From assembly GCF_034006665.1 (NCBI RefSeq), contig NZ_JAVESI010000010.1, positions 26,778 to 90,777 on the forward strand: a stretch of DNA of 64,000 nucleotides, given 5' to 3'. This document shows positions 7,199 through 16,577 of this stretch, piece by piece (positions within the stretch are counted from its first letter, which is position 1; each line of letters opens with the position of its first letter). The translations under genes were made by a program, and so were the position numbers. The notes under the pieces are model-generated. The model saw only the letters and a program-made list of their open reading frames with translations, did no database searches and was not told the DNA's origin. This stretch comes from Trichloromonas sp034006665. GTDB taxonomy: Bacteria; Desulfobacterota; Desulfuromonadia; Desulfuromonadales; Trichloromonadaceae.

Positions 7199-10030
7199 AT
7201 GTCTGTTGTTGTTCTTGTAAATCCCGACATCGAGCGTCTTCAAGAACGGTTTGGGACGGTAACGCTTACAAAGCTCAAACCACAACCTCCCTTAGGTTTG
7301 TGTTCTATAGCAGCAACCTTGTTGGAGTGTGGTCATTCTGTATCCATCGTTGATGGTTATGCGGAGGCATTGACACCGGCTAAACTTGCAGACCGAGTTC
7401 TTGAATTTAATCCGGAAATCGTTGGTTTTACCGTAACCTGTCTAAATGCAGAACACGCGGAATTGTCAGCGACGCTAATAAAAAGAAGAAATAACAAGAT
7501 AAAAATAGTTTTTGGCGGACCACAAGTCACTCTTCAGTCTGATTCGGCCCTTGACTGCCCGGCTGTTGATTATGCTGTACTGGAAGAGGGGGATCTGACC
7601 TTTCCGCAAATGGTAGAAGCCCTTGAGCAGAATAGCGATCTGTCTGAAATTCCTGGAATAATTTTGCGCGACAGCGCGGGGCGGCCAAAACTTACCGCCC
7701 CGCCGGTGCCGGTTGCCAAACTTGACTCCCTTCCCCTGCCGGCTCGGCATCTGCTGGACTGGGACAATTACAACCTGAGTGGCGACTACTTGATGCCGGC
7801 TCACAGGGTGTTTACCTTGTCTTCCAGCCGAGGCTGTCCCTATCAATGCACCTTCTGTTCCAGCGCCACCCACTGGCGAAGCGCCTATCGTTCCCGTAGC
7901 CCCGAAAATGTGGTAGATGAAATAGAGACATTGATTCGTGATTTCGGTGCGGATGCTCTAAATTTTCGCGAAGATAATTTCATGGTGAATCACAGGCGAG
8001 TCGCCGATATTTGCCTTGAAATCAAACGCCGCAGCATACGCATCCCTTGGGTCTGTGAGGCGCGCGTCGACAACCTTAATCCTGAAATCCTCGCCTTAAT
8101 GAAGGAGGCAGGTCTGACCGGGATCTGGTGTGGGGTCGAATCCGGATCGCCAAAAATCCTCAAGCAGATTAAAAAGGGCTATTCAGTGGATCAGATTCGC
8201 CAGGCTTTTAAGTGGATCAACCAATTGGGGCTGACCTCGCGTGCGGGGTTTATGATTGGTATTCCTGATGAAACGGAGGAGGATATCCAGAAAACTCTTG
8301 ATCTGGCCATCAGCATCGAGCCCACTCACGCATATTTTCAATCATATGTCGCATTTCCTCGTAGCGAACTCTACGACTATGTTGAAAAGAACCATCTTTA
8401 TTGTGACAAGTGGAGAGACGTTTATAATGTCAAGCCACGCAATATAGAAAAAAATAAGTATCATCAATTTGAATCAGAGATGCGACACAAGTTTGACCAA
8501 GCAAAAATCCTTAGGGTCAATAACAAAGAATATTTAAATAATATAGGAGAGCGAGTGTTAGTTTTTTGTACCGCTGGACTCGCCTTGATAGACGCTGCAA
8601 TTTCTCAAATATCGATTCAGAAAAGCGACATAATAATTGACGCACTCTGTAACAAACGACTTTTAAGTCAGATGAAAGAACACCGAAAAATAGAAAAAGT
8701 CTTCAGTTACCAGACAGATTTTCTTTATCCGGTCAGCTTACCCCTAGAGCTTGATAATAATAGTTATGACACAATTCTCATTCTCTATAATAACGAAAAC
8801 GGACAAGGCTATGAAAATGTCGTATCCGCCGCTAAAAAAATTAATTTCGGAAATTTATTAAGAATGAACAATCGCGGCATCATTCGAAAAATTAGTGCTG
8901 AAGCAGAAAAAAATCAGCACTCGGGTCAAACTGAAAGTGTTCATTGGTCTGATGCTCTTGCTGCTACAATCCCGCCGTTTGTTAAGGGTGAAGGCCGTTT
9001 ACATCTGGGGTGCGGAGGTCATCTTTTAGAGGGCTGGCTCAATGTTGATATTAAAAATGCCCCAGGAATCATCCAAATGAAGCTCCCTGAAGGGCTGCGC
9101 CATTTTGAAAGTTCGTCCATGCGCCTCATCTACGCTTCACATTTTCTTGAGCATCTCGCGTATCCGGGAGAGGCGTTAGAGTTTCTCAAAGAATGTTATC
9201 GCCTGCTGACGCCCGGGGGCACCATTCGACTCATTGTGCCCGGCATTGAAAAAATAATCCGCGCATATGTCGCAGATGATGAGATTTTTTTTAAAGTCCA
9301 GGAGCAGTTCCATCCAAAATGGTGTTCAACCAAGCTCGAACACCTGATGTATGCGTTGCAGCAGGATGGAGAACATAAATATGGTTATGATTTTGAGACA
9401 CTATCAAAGCTGCTGAGGCAAGCAGGGTTCGGTCAAATATTTGAAAGCGATTACAACGAAAGCCCATGCGACACACTTCGCATTGACTACCGGGGAAAGG
9501 GAACGTCTCTGTTCGTTGAGGCCTCCTGTGGTGAGAACAGCGAAATGCACTTACCAGAAAGCGCAAGTCACTTGAGCGGTAATGGCATACCACAATTTCA
9601 AAATGTTGGATTACGTGTCCTGGTTTTTTGTACTTCAGGAATCGCCATCGTTGAGAGTGCTCTGCGGAAAATCCGCAAAGACAACCCTGATTGCATCCTT
9701 GAAACCCTTTCGAATCAGGCGCTTGCCGCACGGATTAAAGGCCGTGAAGATGTCAGTCGACAATATGTATACACAGCTGAAAATGTTTCTTCCGCAACCC
9801 TGACGGATGAAAGGTTGCAATCGCTTAAAGAGCAGCACTTCGATACAATTGTAATAACCTTCAGTAACGGCCTTGGGCAAGGGTATGACGAAGTTATTGA
9901 AGTTGCCAGGAGTCTTCGCCCAGGAAAGCTTCTCAGTTATAATCGTCTTGGGGTTGTTGGAAAGATTGCTATTGAACAACAGGGCACAGCGATTGATCGT
10001 CCCCTATCACACAATTGCGAGTTAAGTTAA
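7199..10030 (+). CDS. Cobalamin-binding radical SAM enzyme fused to a methyltransferase and two copies of an unknown domain
   Basis: The 943-residue protein has five parts. Residues 1-150 are a B12-binding domain. Residues about 195-400 are a radical SAM barrel with the cluster motif CPYQCTFC (Cys213, 217, 220). Residues about 450-572 are an uncharacterised Rossmann-like module (RVLVFCTAGLALIDAA ... NNENGQGYENV). Residues about 598-760 are a class I methyltransferase (LHLGCGGHLLEGWLNVD). Residues about 803-930 are a second copy of the module (RVLVFCTSGIAIVESA ... SNGLGQGYDEV). B12 radical SAM enzymes often methylate unreactive carbons or rearrange sugars and lipids. Context suggests glycan modification. 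The stop overlaps the next ATG (TAATG). Confidence 0.85.
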   Translation: MSVVVLVNPDIERLQERFGTVTLTKLKPQPPLGLCSIAATLLECGHSVSIVDGYAEALTPAKLADRVLEFNPEIVGFTVTCLNAEHAELSATLIKRRNNKIKIVFGGPQVTLQSDSALDCPAVDYAVLEEGDLTFPQMVEALEQNSDLSEIPGIILRDSAGRPKLTAPPVPVAKLDSLPLPARHLLDWDNYNLSGDYLMPAHRVFTLSSSRGCPYQCTFCSSATHWRSAYRSRSPENVVDEIETLIRDFGADALNFREDNFMVNHRRVADICLEIKRRSIRIPWVCEARVDNLNPEILALMKEAGLTGIWCGVESGSPKILKQIKKGYSVDQIRQAFKWINQLGLTSRAGFMIGIPDETEEDIQKTLDLAISIEPTHAYFQSYVAFPRSELYDYVEKNHLYCDKWRDVYNVKPRNIEKNKYHQFESEMRHKFDQAKILRVNNKEYLNNIGERVLVFCTAGLALIDAAISQISIQKSDIIIDALCNKRLLSQMKEHRKIEKVFSYQTDFLYPVSLPLELDNNSYDTILILYNNENGQGYENVVSAAKKINFGNLLRMNNRGIIRKISAEAEKNQHSGQTESVHWSDALAATIPPFVKGEGRLHLGCGGHLLEGWLNVDIKNAPGIIQMKLPEGLRHFESSSMRLIYASHFLEHLAYPGEALEFLKECYRLLTPGGTIRLIVPGIEKIIRAYVADDEIFFKVQEQFHPKWCSTKLEHLMYALQQDGEHKYGYDFETLSKLLRQAGFGQIFESDYNESPCDTLRIDYRGKGTSLFVEASCGENSEMHLPESASHLSGNGIPQFQNVGLRVLVFCTSGIAIVESALRKIRKDNPDCILETLSNQALAARIKGREDVSRQYVYTAENVSSATLTDERLQSLKEQHFDTIVITFSNGLGQGYDEVIEVARSLRPGKLLSYNRLGVVGKIAIEQQGTAIDRPLSHNCELS

Positions 10031-10692
10031 TGAACCAGACATCATCTGTAATGAAACAGGTACAGAACGAATTTAGTGCCCTCGGCATCTCCTGTTCGGA
10101 AGAGCGTTTTACTTCCCTGTTGTCGATTCCGATCAATGAATACGCAGGTAATCTTCGGACCACGGTACAACGGTTGGACCTCAGTTCCGACGATCATCTG
10201 CTGATCCTGCGAACGGCCAATATCCACTTTGTTGAAGCCTTATTGACGGTGGTTTTTGAGGTGTTTCCGACTATCCGTGTCGATCTTGTAACCCAACAGG
10301 CTTTTTTGCCTTACATCAAACATCCGCAGGTCAATGCGATTCTGATACCCGATGGTCCGATCACGACAGAATCATTGGCCAATATTTTGACGAAAGATTC
10401 ACAAAAAAAATACCTTCTGGCATTGGTCCCCTATTCCAATGCCTATGGGGACGGCTATGAAAATGTTATCTTGGCCGTTCGCAACAGTTTTTCGGGTAAA
10501 ATGCGCGGTGTCGGGTCCAATGGACGCATGCGCATGATCTATCGTTATCCGCGTATCGCTTGGGCGTTGCGCAGACCACTGCGAGCGGCAGGTTTTGCTC
10601 TGATGCTCATACTTCTGACAGGGATGGCTTTATGGTTCAAGGGATTCTTGCCGGCGAAACGTCGGCTCAAAAAAATATACACCCCAGGATAA
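10030..10692 (+). CDS. Third copy of the unknown Rossmann-like module, with C-terminal membrane segment
   Basis: This 220-residue protein is coupled to the preceding gene by a one-base overlap (TAATG at 10028). From about residue 55 it follows the same plan as the two modules of the upstream fusion: a strand (HLLILRTANIHFVEALL), an alternating strand/helix region, YSNAYGDGYENVILAVRNSF, then a closing strand. A hydrophobic stretch near the C-terminus (AGFALMLILLTGMALWF) would anchor it in the membrane. The layout recalls the N-terminal half of GT-B glycosyltransferases, but no catalytic residues can be named. Function unknown; glycan assembly is inferred from neighbours. Confidence 0.75.
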   Translation: MNQTSSVMKQVQNEFSALGISCSEERFTSLLSIPINEYAGNLRTTVQRLDLSSDDHLLILRTANIHFVEALLTVVFEVFPTIRVDLVTQQAFLPYIKHPQVNAILIPDGPITTESLANILTKDSQKKYLLALVPYSNAYGDGYENVILAVRNSFSGKMRGVGSNGRMRMIYRYPRIAWALRRPLRAAGFALMLILLTGMALWFKGFLPAKRRLKKIYTPG

Positions 10693-11570
10693 CAGTTATT
10701 GTCCCTGTTCGTGATGCGGAAGGAACTATTGCAAAATGCATCCGAGCACTTCTTGCACAAGACTATCCACAGAGTCTTGTGCAGATCATCATTGCGGACA
10801 ACGGTTCAACTGATCATACCCAAGAGATCATACGTTCATTCCCTGTCGAAATGGTGATTGAACCAAAAGCCGGTTCTTACAATGCGAGAAATCTCGCACT
10901 CCCGCTGGCCAGCGGTGAGATCATCGCCTTTACCGATTCTGACTGTGTCCCGGAACCCGATTGGCTCAGTTGCCTGATCCGTGGTTTCGATGACCCTCGG
11001 GTTGTCGGCTGCGGCGGGAAAATTGAAGATTTCATCGGCACCGGATGGGTCCAGTCATACAGCAACCGCTATGTTCTGCGGCAAGACCAGTCACTCGCCG
11101 AAAGCACGAGGCCACATCCTTATATCATCGGTGCGAATATGGCCTACCGCCGAGAGGTTTTCAGCGAGATCGGCACCTTTGATGGCCGCTTTATCTCGGG
11201 AGGCGATACCGACATGAGTTGGCGCGTCCAGCAGGCGGGCTACCGTATAAAATATGTTCCGGAAGCCGTAGTCCATCACTTTCACCGGGCCTCAGTCGCC
11301 GGGCTTTATGGACAATATTTCCGATATGGTATCGGGCGTCATTGCCTGACCTATAAGCACCTCAAAAAAACGGGCGATCAGAGGTATGTTTATACCGTCT
11401 GGCGCAGCGTTCAGCGCACCCATGAGGTTTTTTGCAGTTGGCTTAATTGTGTTTGGGAAACGGCTCTTTCCTCCCCGACGGCAAAAAACCTTTTTTTAGA
11501 TTTTATTCGTCAGGGTGCCCATCTCTCCGGTCTTGTCGCTGGGAAATTTCTTTATGCCGGAAAGCTCTGA
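10632..11570 (+). CDS. Glycosyltransferase family 2
   Basis: This protein of about 312 residues has a standard GT-A fold: TVIVPVRDAEGTIAKCI, the DNGSTDHTQEI sugar-nucleotide strand, the metal-binding FTDSDC, and GGDTDMSWRVQQAG toward the acceptor side. ATG 10632 is favoured because AGGG lies about nine bases upstream; it overlaps the preceding gene by 61 bases. No membrane spans are evident, so it probably acts at the cytoplasmic face. Donor and acceptor are unknown; flagellin or lipid-linked glycan is suggested by the locus. It resembles the next gene and may be a paralogue. Confidence 0.88.
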   Translation: MVQGILAGETSAQKNIHPRITVIVPVRDAEGTIAKCIRALLAQDYPQSLVQIIIADNGSTDHTQEIIRSFPVEMVIEPKAGSYNARNLALPLASGEIIAFTDSDCVPEPDWLSCLIRGFDDPRVVGCGGKIEDFIGTGWVQSYSNRYVLRQDQSLAESTRPHPYIIGANMAYRREVFSEIGTFDGRFISGGDTDMSWRVQQAGYRIKYVPEAVVHHFHRASVAGLYGQYFRYGIGRHCLTYKHLKKTGDQRYVYTVWRSVQRTHEVFCSWLNCVWETALSSPTAKNLFLDFIRQGAHLSGLVAGKFLYAGKL

Positions 11571-12441
11571 AAACTTAACTGTAAGCGTTGTTGTGCCAGT
11601 CTACAACGGAGCCGAGTATATCGGTGACTGCATAGAAGCATTGTTGCATCAAGATTTTAAGTCAGACCAGTTCGAGATTATCGTTGTCAACAACAGATCG
11701 ACCGATAACACACAGGAAATTATAGATCGTTATCCGGTCCGCTCGCTTTATGAGTCTAAACGTGGCCCAGCCGCAGCCCGTAACGCTGGCATCCGGGCTT
11801 CGACCGCCAAGTTTATTGCTTTTACTGATGCCGACTGCATTCCGCATGATGATTGGCTTTCGAAGCTTATTTTTTCCATGACGGACTCTGTGTGCGGTGC
11901 CGGCGGCCAAATCCTTTCTTATTACGAAGATGACGCTGTTTCAACTTTTATAGATCAGATTGTTTTTCGTCAGCGTTACAACATATTGCAGAAAAATCCG
12001 CCCCATATCACCACAGCAAACGCCTGCTATCTGCGCACTTCACTTGAAAAAATAGGCCTGTTTGATGAATCCTTTCCTTTTGCCGCTGGTGAAGATCGCG
12101 ATATTGGTGAACGCCTAGCTATGGCGGGAGGGACCTTTGTCTTCGCTGAGGCGGCAATAATCCGTCATAAACACCCACAAACACTAGAGGGTTTCTATCA
12201 TCAACGTTTTCGCCATGGTTCTGGCCAATTTTATACAGTTCTCAAAAAATACAGTAAGATATCACTTCCACAAATGTTGAAAGAAATCAATAGTGACAGA
12301 TTGATAAATTTGGGTTTTCAGGTTGTTTTCTGTAATGGTTCAAAACAGGAAAGATTCCTTCGGTTGCTGCAACTTATAGATTCTGCCGCATACACAAATG
12401 GACTTATTTGGAGATATTTTATGTATCTTTGCGGGAAATAA
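11554..12441 (+). CDS. Glycosyltransferase family 2
   Basis: This 295-residue GT-A enzyme has SVVVPVYNGAEYIGDCIEAL, VNNRSTDNTQEIID, FTDADCIPHDDW and the acidic AAGEDRDIGERLAMAGG segment. It shares block order and wording with the preceding glycosyltransferase, pointing to local duplication. The start ATG 11554 lies inside the end of the previous gene, so the two are translationally linked. The codon usage becomes more AT-rich toward the 3' end. Specificity unknown. Confidence 0.88.
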   Translation: MPESSENLTVSVVVPVYNGAEYIGDCIEALLHQDFKSDQFEIIVVNNRSTDNTQEIIDRYPVRSLYESKRGPAAARNAGIRASTAKFIAFTDADCIPHDDWLSKLIFSMTDSVCGAGGQILSYYEDDAVSTFIDQIVFRQRYNILQKNPPHITTANACYLRTSLEKIGLFDESFPFAAGEDRDIGERLAMAGGTFVFAEAAIIRHKHPQTLEGFYHQRFRHGSGQFYTVLKKYSKISLPQMLKEINSDRLINLGFQVVFCNGSKQERFLRLLQLIDSAAYTNGLIWRYFMYLCGK

Positions 12442-12478
12442 CTCTTTCTAATTCGGGGAGTCAGCAAAAGGAAAAAAT

Positions 12479-13600
12479 ATGAAATATGCTTTTCAGGGGT
12501 ATAAGAAAGCTTTTCTCGATGGTCTTGGACGTTTTGGGTTAGAAAATGCGACTCTTCTCGATGTCGGTTGTGGTCGTGGGGAATGTGTCACTTATTTAAC
12601 TGAAACAACAAAGGCTGCCAAAGTCTTTGGGGTAGACCCGGGATTGAATGACAACCCTATGTACGCTGGCGCATCTCTCCAAGGTGAAAGTTATCAACTC
12701 TTCCCAGCATCTGCTGAAAATACAGGTTTCCCAGACCAGTCAATTGACGTAATCTTTTCGCTGGTGGTATTTGAACATTTACCTTTCCTGAAAGAAACGC
12801 TTGAGGAATTTTATCGCATTCTAAAGCCGGGAGGGATTTTTGTTTCCTTTTGGTCGCCGTTGTGGAGTTCACGTCATGGCCATCATTTTATGTTCTGGAT
12901 TCCGGAGTTGGCGCCCTTACTCGAACCTTGGAGCCATCTTCTTCTTACGCAAGAAAATCTACGAGCTCAACTAAATGACTACCTGCATCCGAGCGCTGTC
13001 GACTATGTTATCCGCAGTATTTATGAGTCTTCCGCTCTTAATCGGCGTCCATATCGAGACTATATAGATGCATTTGCTGAGATGTCTTTAGAACGGGTTT
13101 ACTTGAAAGAACTGATGACACAGGCTCCGCCACCCGAAGTTTTTGACAATCTGCCGATAAAATTTCGGGATGGGTGCAGAGTCGGTGGGTTTGACGTTGT
13201 CTTTCAACGCCCGGGGGGGAGTCGTCAAGTCAGCATTGATGAGGTTGAGGCCTTCTTCGCAGAAGTCCACAAGCCTGTTCCAAAACCGGATGTCATATTC
13301 ATCGACAATGAAAAAATCCTTGGAGCAATCGGCAAAACAAAAGGGGGCACTTTGGTTTTCACGCGTCAAGAGGCCCAAGTTGCCGATGCTGAAGCATTAC
13401 GTTCACAACTGAGCAACTTCACTCTCGTGGAACATGAGCTTAAGCCGGGTCAACTCATTCCTAAATATGATCTTGCCATCATTTTGCAGAGTACAGAGTC
13501 CAATTTTTCCTTCACCCAAGCCATTAGTCACGTTATAAGAGCGAAGAGAATTATTGCGGTAGACGAAACCGGTGTTGTCATGGAGTTGTCTTCGTCGTGA
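12479..13600 (+). CDS. Class I SAM methyltransferase with an extra C-terminal Rossmann-like domain
   Basis: This is a 373-residue protein. Residues 1-200 form a Methyltransf_11-type domain (LLDVGCGRGECVTYL, FGVDPG, FEHLPFLKETLEEFYRILKP). Residues about 270-373 form a separate alpha/beta domain ending KYDLAIILQSTES ... AKRIIAVDETGVVMEL. This resembles the last third of the module found twice in the 943-residue protein, so it may be a diverged fourth copy. The stop overlaps the GTG of the next gene (GTGA). Likely a sugar or lipid methyltransferase in the glycan pathway; substrate unknown. Confidence 0.82.
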   Translation: MKYAFQGYKKAFLDGLGRFGLENATLLDVGCGRGECVTYLTETTKAAKVFGVDPGLNDNPMYAGASLQGESYQLFPASAENTGFPDQSIDVIFSLVVFEHLPFLKETLEEFYRILKPGGIFVSFWSPLWSSRHGHHFMFWIPELAPLLEPWSHLLLTQENLRAQLNDYLHPSAVDYVIRSIYESSALNRRPYRDYIDAFAEMSLERVYLKELMTQAPPPEVFDNLPIKFRDGCRVGGFDVVFQRPGGSRQVSIDEVEAFFAEVHKPVPKPDVIFIDNEKILGAIGKTKGGTLVFTRQEAQVADAEALRSQLSNFTLVEHELKPGQLIPKYDLAIILQSTESNFSFTQAISHVIRAKRIIAVDETGVVMELSSS

Positions 13601-14760
13601 ATCGCATGCAAAGACAGGGGGCTCTAAGTTGCAGTGTTGTTGTTCCAGCCTACAATTCGACCCCCTTTATCCGGCAAGCACTCGAGAGCCTCCTGCAACA
13701 ATCTACCGTGCCGGAAGAGATAATCGTGGTCGATAACGGATCGTCGGATGATACGGTTGCCGTTGTTGAAAAATTTGGCCCTCCTGTCCGGTTGCTGCGG
13801 GAACAAAGCAGGGGGGCCTCTTTCGCTAGGAATTACGGTATTTATGGAGCTCGAGGCGACTTAGTCGCTTTCCTGGACGCAGATGATGTCAGTTTGCCCC
13901 TCCGGATCGAAAAGCAGCGGCAGGTCTTTATGGAGAGCCCTGCTACGGCCCTTGTTTTTTCAGCCATGGCTTATTCAAACGGAGATCTGCAACTCCTCGG
14001 AAGGCTGTCAAGGTGTGAAAACTTCTGTGAGAAAGGGTTTTTCGGACAGTTACTAGAGCGCAATCAGATCGGGTCGACTTCTGTTGCTATGGTTAGAAGA
14101 TCGCGGCTTTTGGAAGTCGGAGGGTTTGACGTCCATATTACTCACAATGAAGAGTATGATCTCTGGTTACGACTTGCATCGTCATTCCCGGTAAAATATC
14201 TGGACGAGGTTCTGGTTCATTACCGCATTCACGGGAGCAATATAAGTCATCAGCGCGAAGCCCAAAGAGCCAATGAAAAAAAAGCCCTAGAGAAATATAG
14301 TCTAGTGCAAATCCGCCAAGCCCTCAAGGTCACCTACCCCGACGAGCCCTACTATCAACAAATTGCTATCGCCAGAATTCTTCTACGGGTGGAAAACATA
14401 TGTGGCGCAAAAGAGCACTTGGAAGCATTGCGACATGTGTGGCCAGAGAGTTCTGATGCTGCTTTTTTGCTCGGCGTCTGCTACCAACTCAGTGGGAAAA
14501 ACGACAAAGCGGTAAGAGAATATCATTCATGTCTCGAATTAAACTCAAATCAGGCTGAAGCATCCAACAACCTTGGCGTTCTGGCGGCAATAACAGGGGA
14601 GAGGAACCGAGCTGTCCTTCACTTCCAGGCAGCGATAAAATTGAGGCAACACTACTCCGACCCAATCGAAAACCTGCGTATCGTCCACTCACCTGAATAC
14701 AATCCAAGTGCTCTGCGCAGCACTCTGAATACCCTGCGCAAAGAGCTTAAGCCCCTCTGA
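13597..14760 (+). CDS. Glycosyltransferase family 2 with C-terminal TPR repeats
   Basis: This is a 387-residue protein. Residues 8-230 are a GT2 domain (SVVVPAYNSTPFIRQALESL, DNGSSDDTVAVV, FLDADD, HNEEYDLWLRLAS). Residues about 255-370 are TPR-like helical repeats (AAFLLGVCYQLSGKNDKAVREY, EASNNLGVLAAITGERNRAV). The TPR part probably binds a protein acceptor or partner, which fits enzymes that glycosylate flagellin, though this is inference. The start is GTG 13597 overlapping the previous stop; ATG 13606 is an alternative. It is the last gene of the plus-strand glycan run. Confidence 0.88.
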   Translation: MNRMQRQGALSCSVVVPAYNSTPFIRQALESLLQQSTVPEEIIVVDNGSSDDTVAVVEKFGPPVRLLREQSRGASFARNYGIYGARGDLVAFLDADDVSLPLRIEKQRQVFMESPATALVFSAMAYSNGDLQLLGRLSRCENFCEKGFFGQLLERNQIGSTSVAMVRRSRLLEVGGFDVHITHNEEYDLWLRLASSFPVKYLDEVLVHYRIHGSNISHQREAQRANEKKALEKYSLVQIRQALKVTYPDEPYYQQIAIARILLRVENICGAKEHLEALRHVWPESSDAAFLLGVCYQLSGKNDKAVREYHSCLELNSNQAEASNNLGVLAAITGERNRAVLHFQAAIKLRQHYSDPIENLRIVHSPEYNPSALRSTLNTLRKELKPL

Positions 14761-14804
14761 CTTGTCTTTTCTTTCAGAAATTACACCTTATTCTGATTGG
14801 CATT

Positions 14805-14816
14805 AACGCATGCGTT
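14805..14816. other. Short palindrome between convergent genes
   Basis: AACGCATGCGTT is a perfect 12-bp palindrome in the 82-bp gap between the TPR glycosyltransferase and the carbamoyltransferase. It lacks a T run, so its role as a terminator is doubtful. Confidence 0.4.
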
Positions 14817-14842
14817 TAGCCGAGCTAAATGTTATTAATGGC

Positions 14843-16531
14843 TTACAACTTAAGTGTGCGGTCTTTAAAAACTACAAAATTTTGTAAAAAAATGGCGTCC
14901 AAGTCCGACTCCATAAAAAACTTATGAGCCTGCTCAGGGCTTTCAACAATTGGTTCTCCACGTCCATTTAAAGAGGTGTTCATGACGAGAGGTATGCCAG
15001 TTAATTTATAAAATTCATTGATTAAATTATGGAAAATCAAATTGTCTTTTTTTGACACAATCTGCGGGCGGGTCGAACCATCAACGTGCACGGCAGCTGG
15101 TATTCGATTGATTTTATCTTTTCTAACTGGAAGGGCAATAATCATAAATTTCGCACATTGAGGAATTATTCCATCAATATAGTCGTGTTGAAATTCTTCT
15201 AAAATAGACATGGCCAAGGGGCGCCAGCGCTCTCTGTCTTTAATGTCATTTACCAAGTCCTTGTACTGTGGCTTGCATGGATTGCTGATGATACTGCGAT
15301 TCCCAAGAGCTCTAGCCCCAGCTTCCATTCGACCGTTAAACCAACCGATAACTTTGCCATCAGCAACTAATTTTGCCGCCACTTTCCATGGGTTTTCAAC
15401 GTGAAAAAATTCAGTATTTGTCGACTGGAGAAAGTCTAAGATGTATTCGTTACTGTATTCAGTGCCGTAATATAAATGCTCTAATGGTGTAAAATTTCGA
15501 ATATCTGTGCTTTCCATTATTTCAAGGATAGCAGAACCAATCATGCAGCCATTGTCCCCTGCAAGTGGCTGAATAAAAATATTATCCACTAATCCAGAAT
15601 GAAATATTCTATTATTCAAGCTAACATTCATTGCAAGTCCACCTGCTAAACATAAATTTCTTGAACTAATTCTTTGTTGGTTTGAACAGACAATTCCAAT
15701 AATAATCTCTTCCACGGTTTTTTGTAAAAAATAAGCAATGTTTTTGTAGATTTGATCAATATCATTGCGTTTTTCTTTTATTAGCCTTTTTACTGAAAAA
15801 ATTTCTTCAAGTAGGGCATAGCGGGTTTCGTAGTCTCCTACAATCAGTTTCTTTTCAACCTTATAGCCGTAGTTGTCATAAGAAATTAATTCTGTTGCAA
15901 AAATGCGCTCTATGTTTTCATCGGGATTGCCATACGGAGCTAGCCCCATAGTTTGACCTTCTCCACTGTTAGGCTGAAAACCTAGGAAGCCAGTCAGTGT
16001 TGAATAAAAAATTCCTAGCGAGTCGGGCCATACAAAGTTTTGTAATTTTCTTATTTTACCGCCTTCCGCAGCGTATACGGCTGTAGCCTCCTCCTCGCCT
16101 GTTCCATCGGCAGTAACAATTAGGCATTCGTCAAATCCGCTTAAGTAGTAAGCTGAGGCCGCGTGGCAAAGGTGATGGTTATAATATTTTATCGGTGGCA
16201 ATTTTTCTGTTGGAAAAATTTTTCTAAGATCATTTATTACAATTTTAGTAGCCTCGGACATTATGTCGATAGATTCGTCTTTTTTAAGAAAAAACCACTT
16301 GTCTGGCTGAAAGGGAATAGTAATAGAATCAATGTTGCTTATTTTTAATTCATTAATCTTAAGTGATTTCAAAATAGACAGATGTGGGAACGTTTTGTGT
16401 GCGTTTTTTTTTCTGGTTAGTCTTTCTTCTTCTATTATAGAAAGTATTTGTGAATCTTTCATAATTATAGTAGTAGCATCATGAGAGCCAAAATATTTTG
16501 AATTACTCGGCTTGAAAGATAAAACATACAT
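14843..16531 (-). CDS. Carbamoyltransferase (NodU/CmcH family)
   Basis: This 562-residue enzyme is of the family that carbamoylates sugar or antibiotic hydroxyls using carbamoyl phosphate and ATP. The N-terminal Kae1-like domain shows the metal/ATP motif HHLCHAASAYYLSGF and TADGTGEEEATAVY. Further on are LAGGLAMNVSLNNRI, EAGARALGNRSI and, in the C-terminal domain, NTSLNGRGEPIVESPEQA. ATG 16531 is chosen because AAGGA lies about seven bases upstream; the frame stays open to 16621. The gene is clearly AT-rich compared with its neighbours. It follows the decarboxylase gene on the same strand, so the two probably act on one sugar. Confidence 0.9.
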   Translation of the reverse strand: MYVLSFKPSNSKYFGSHDATTIIMKDSQILSIIEEERLTRKKNAHKTFPHLSILKSLKINELKISNIDSITIPFQPDKWFFLKKDESIDIMSEATKIVINDLRKIFPTEKLPPIKYYNHHLCHAASAYYLSGFDECLIVTADGTGEEEATAVYAAEGGKIRKLQNFVWPDSLGIFYSTLTGFLGFQPNSGEGQTMGLAPYGNPDENIERIFATELISYDNYGYKVEKKLIVGDYETRYALLEEIFSVKRLIKEKRNDIDQIYKNIAYFLQKTVEEIIIGIVCSNQQRISSRNLCLAGGLAMNVSLNNRIFHSGLVDNIFIQPLAGDNGCMIGSAILEIMESTDIRNFTPLEHLYYGTEYSNEYILDFLQSTNTEFFHVENPWKVAAKLVADGKVIGWFNGRMEAGARALGNRSIISNPCKPQYKDLVNDIKDRERWRPLAMSILEEFQHDYIDGIIPQCAKFMIIALPVRKDKINRIPAAVHVDGSTRPQIVSKKDNLIFHNLINEFYKLTGIPLVMNTSLNGRGEPIVESPEQAHKFFMESDLDAIFLQNFVVFKDRTLKL

Positions 16532-16577
16532 GAGAAGTCCTTTTTGTTTTCTGTTTAATGCAGAATAAAGTGACCAT

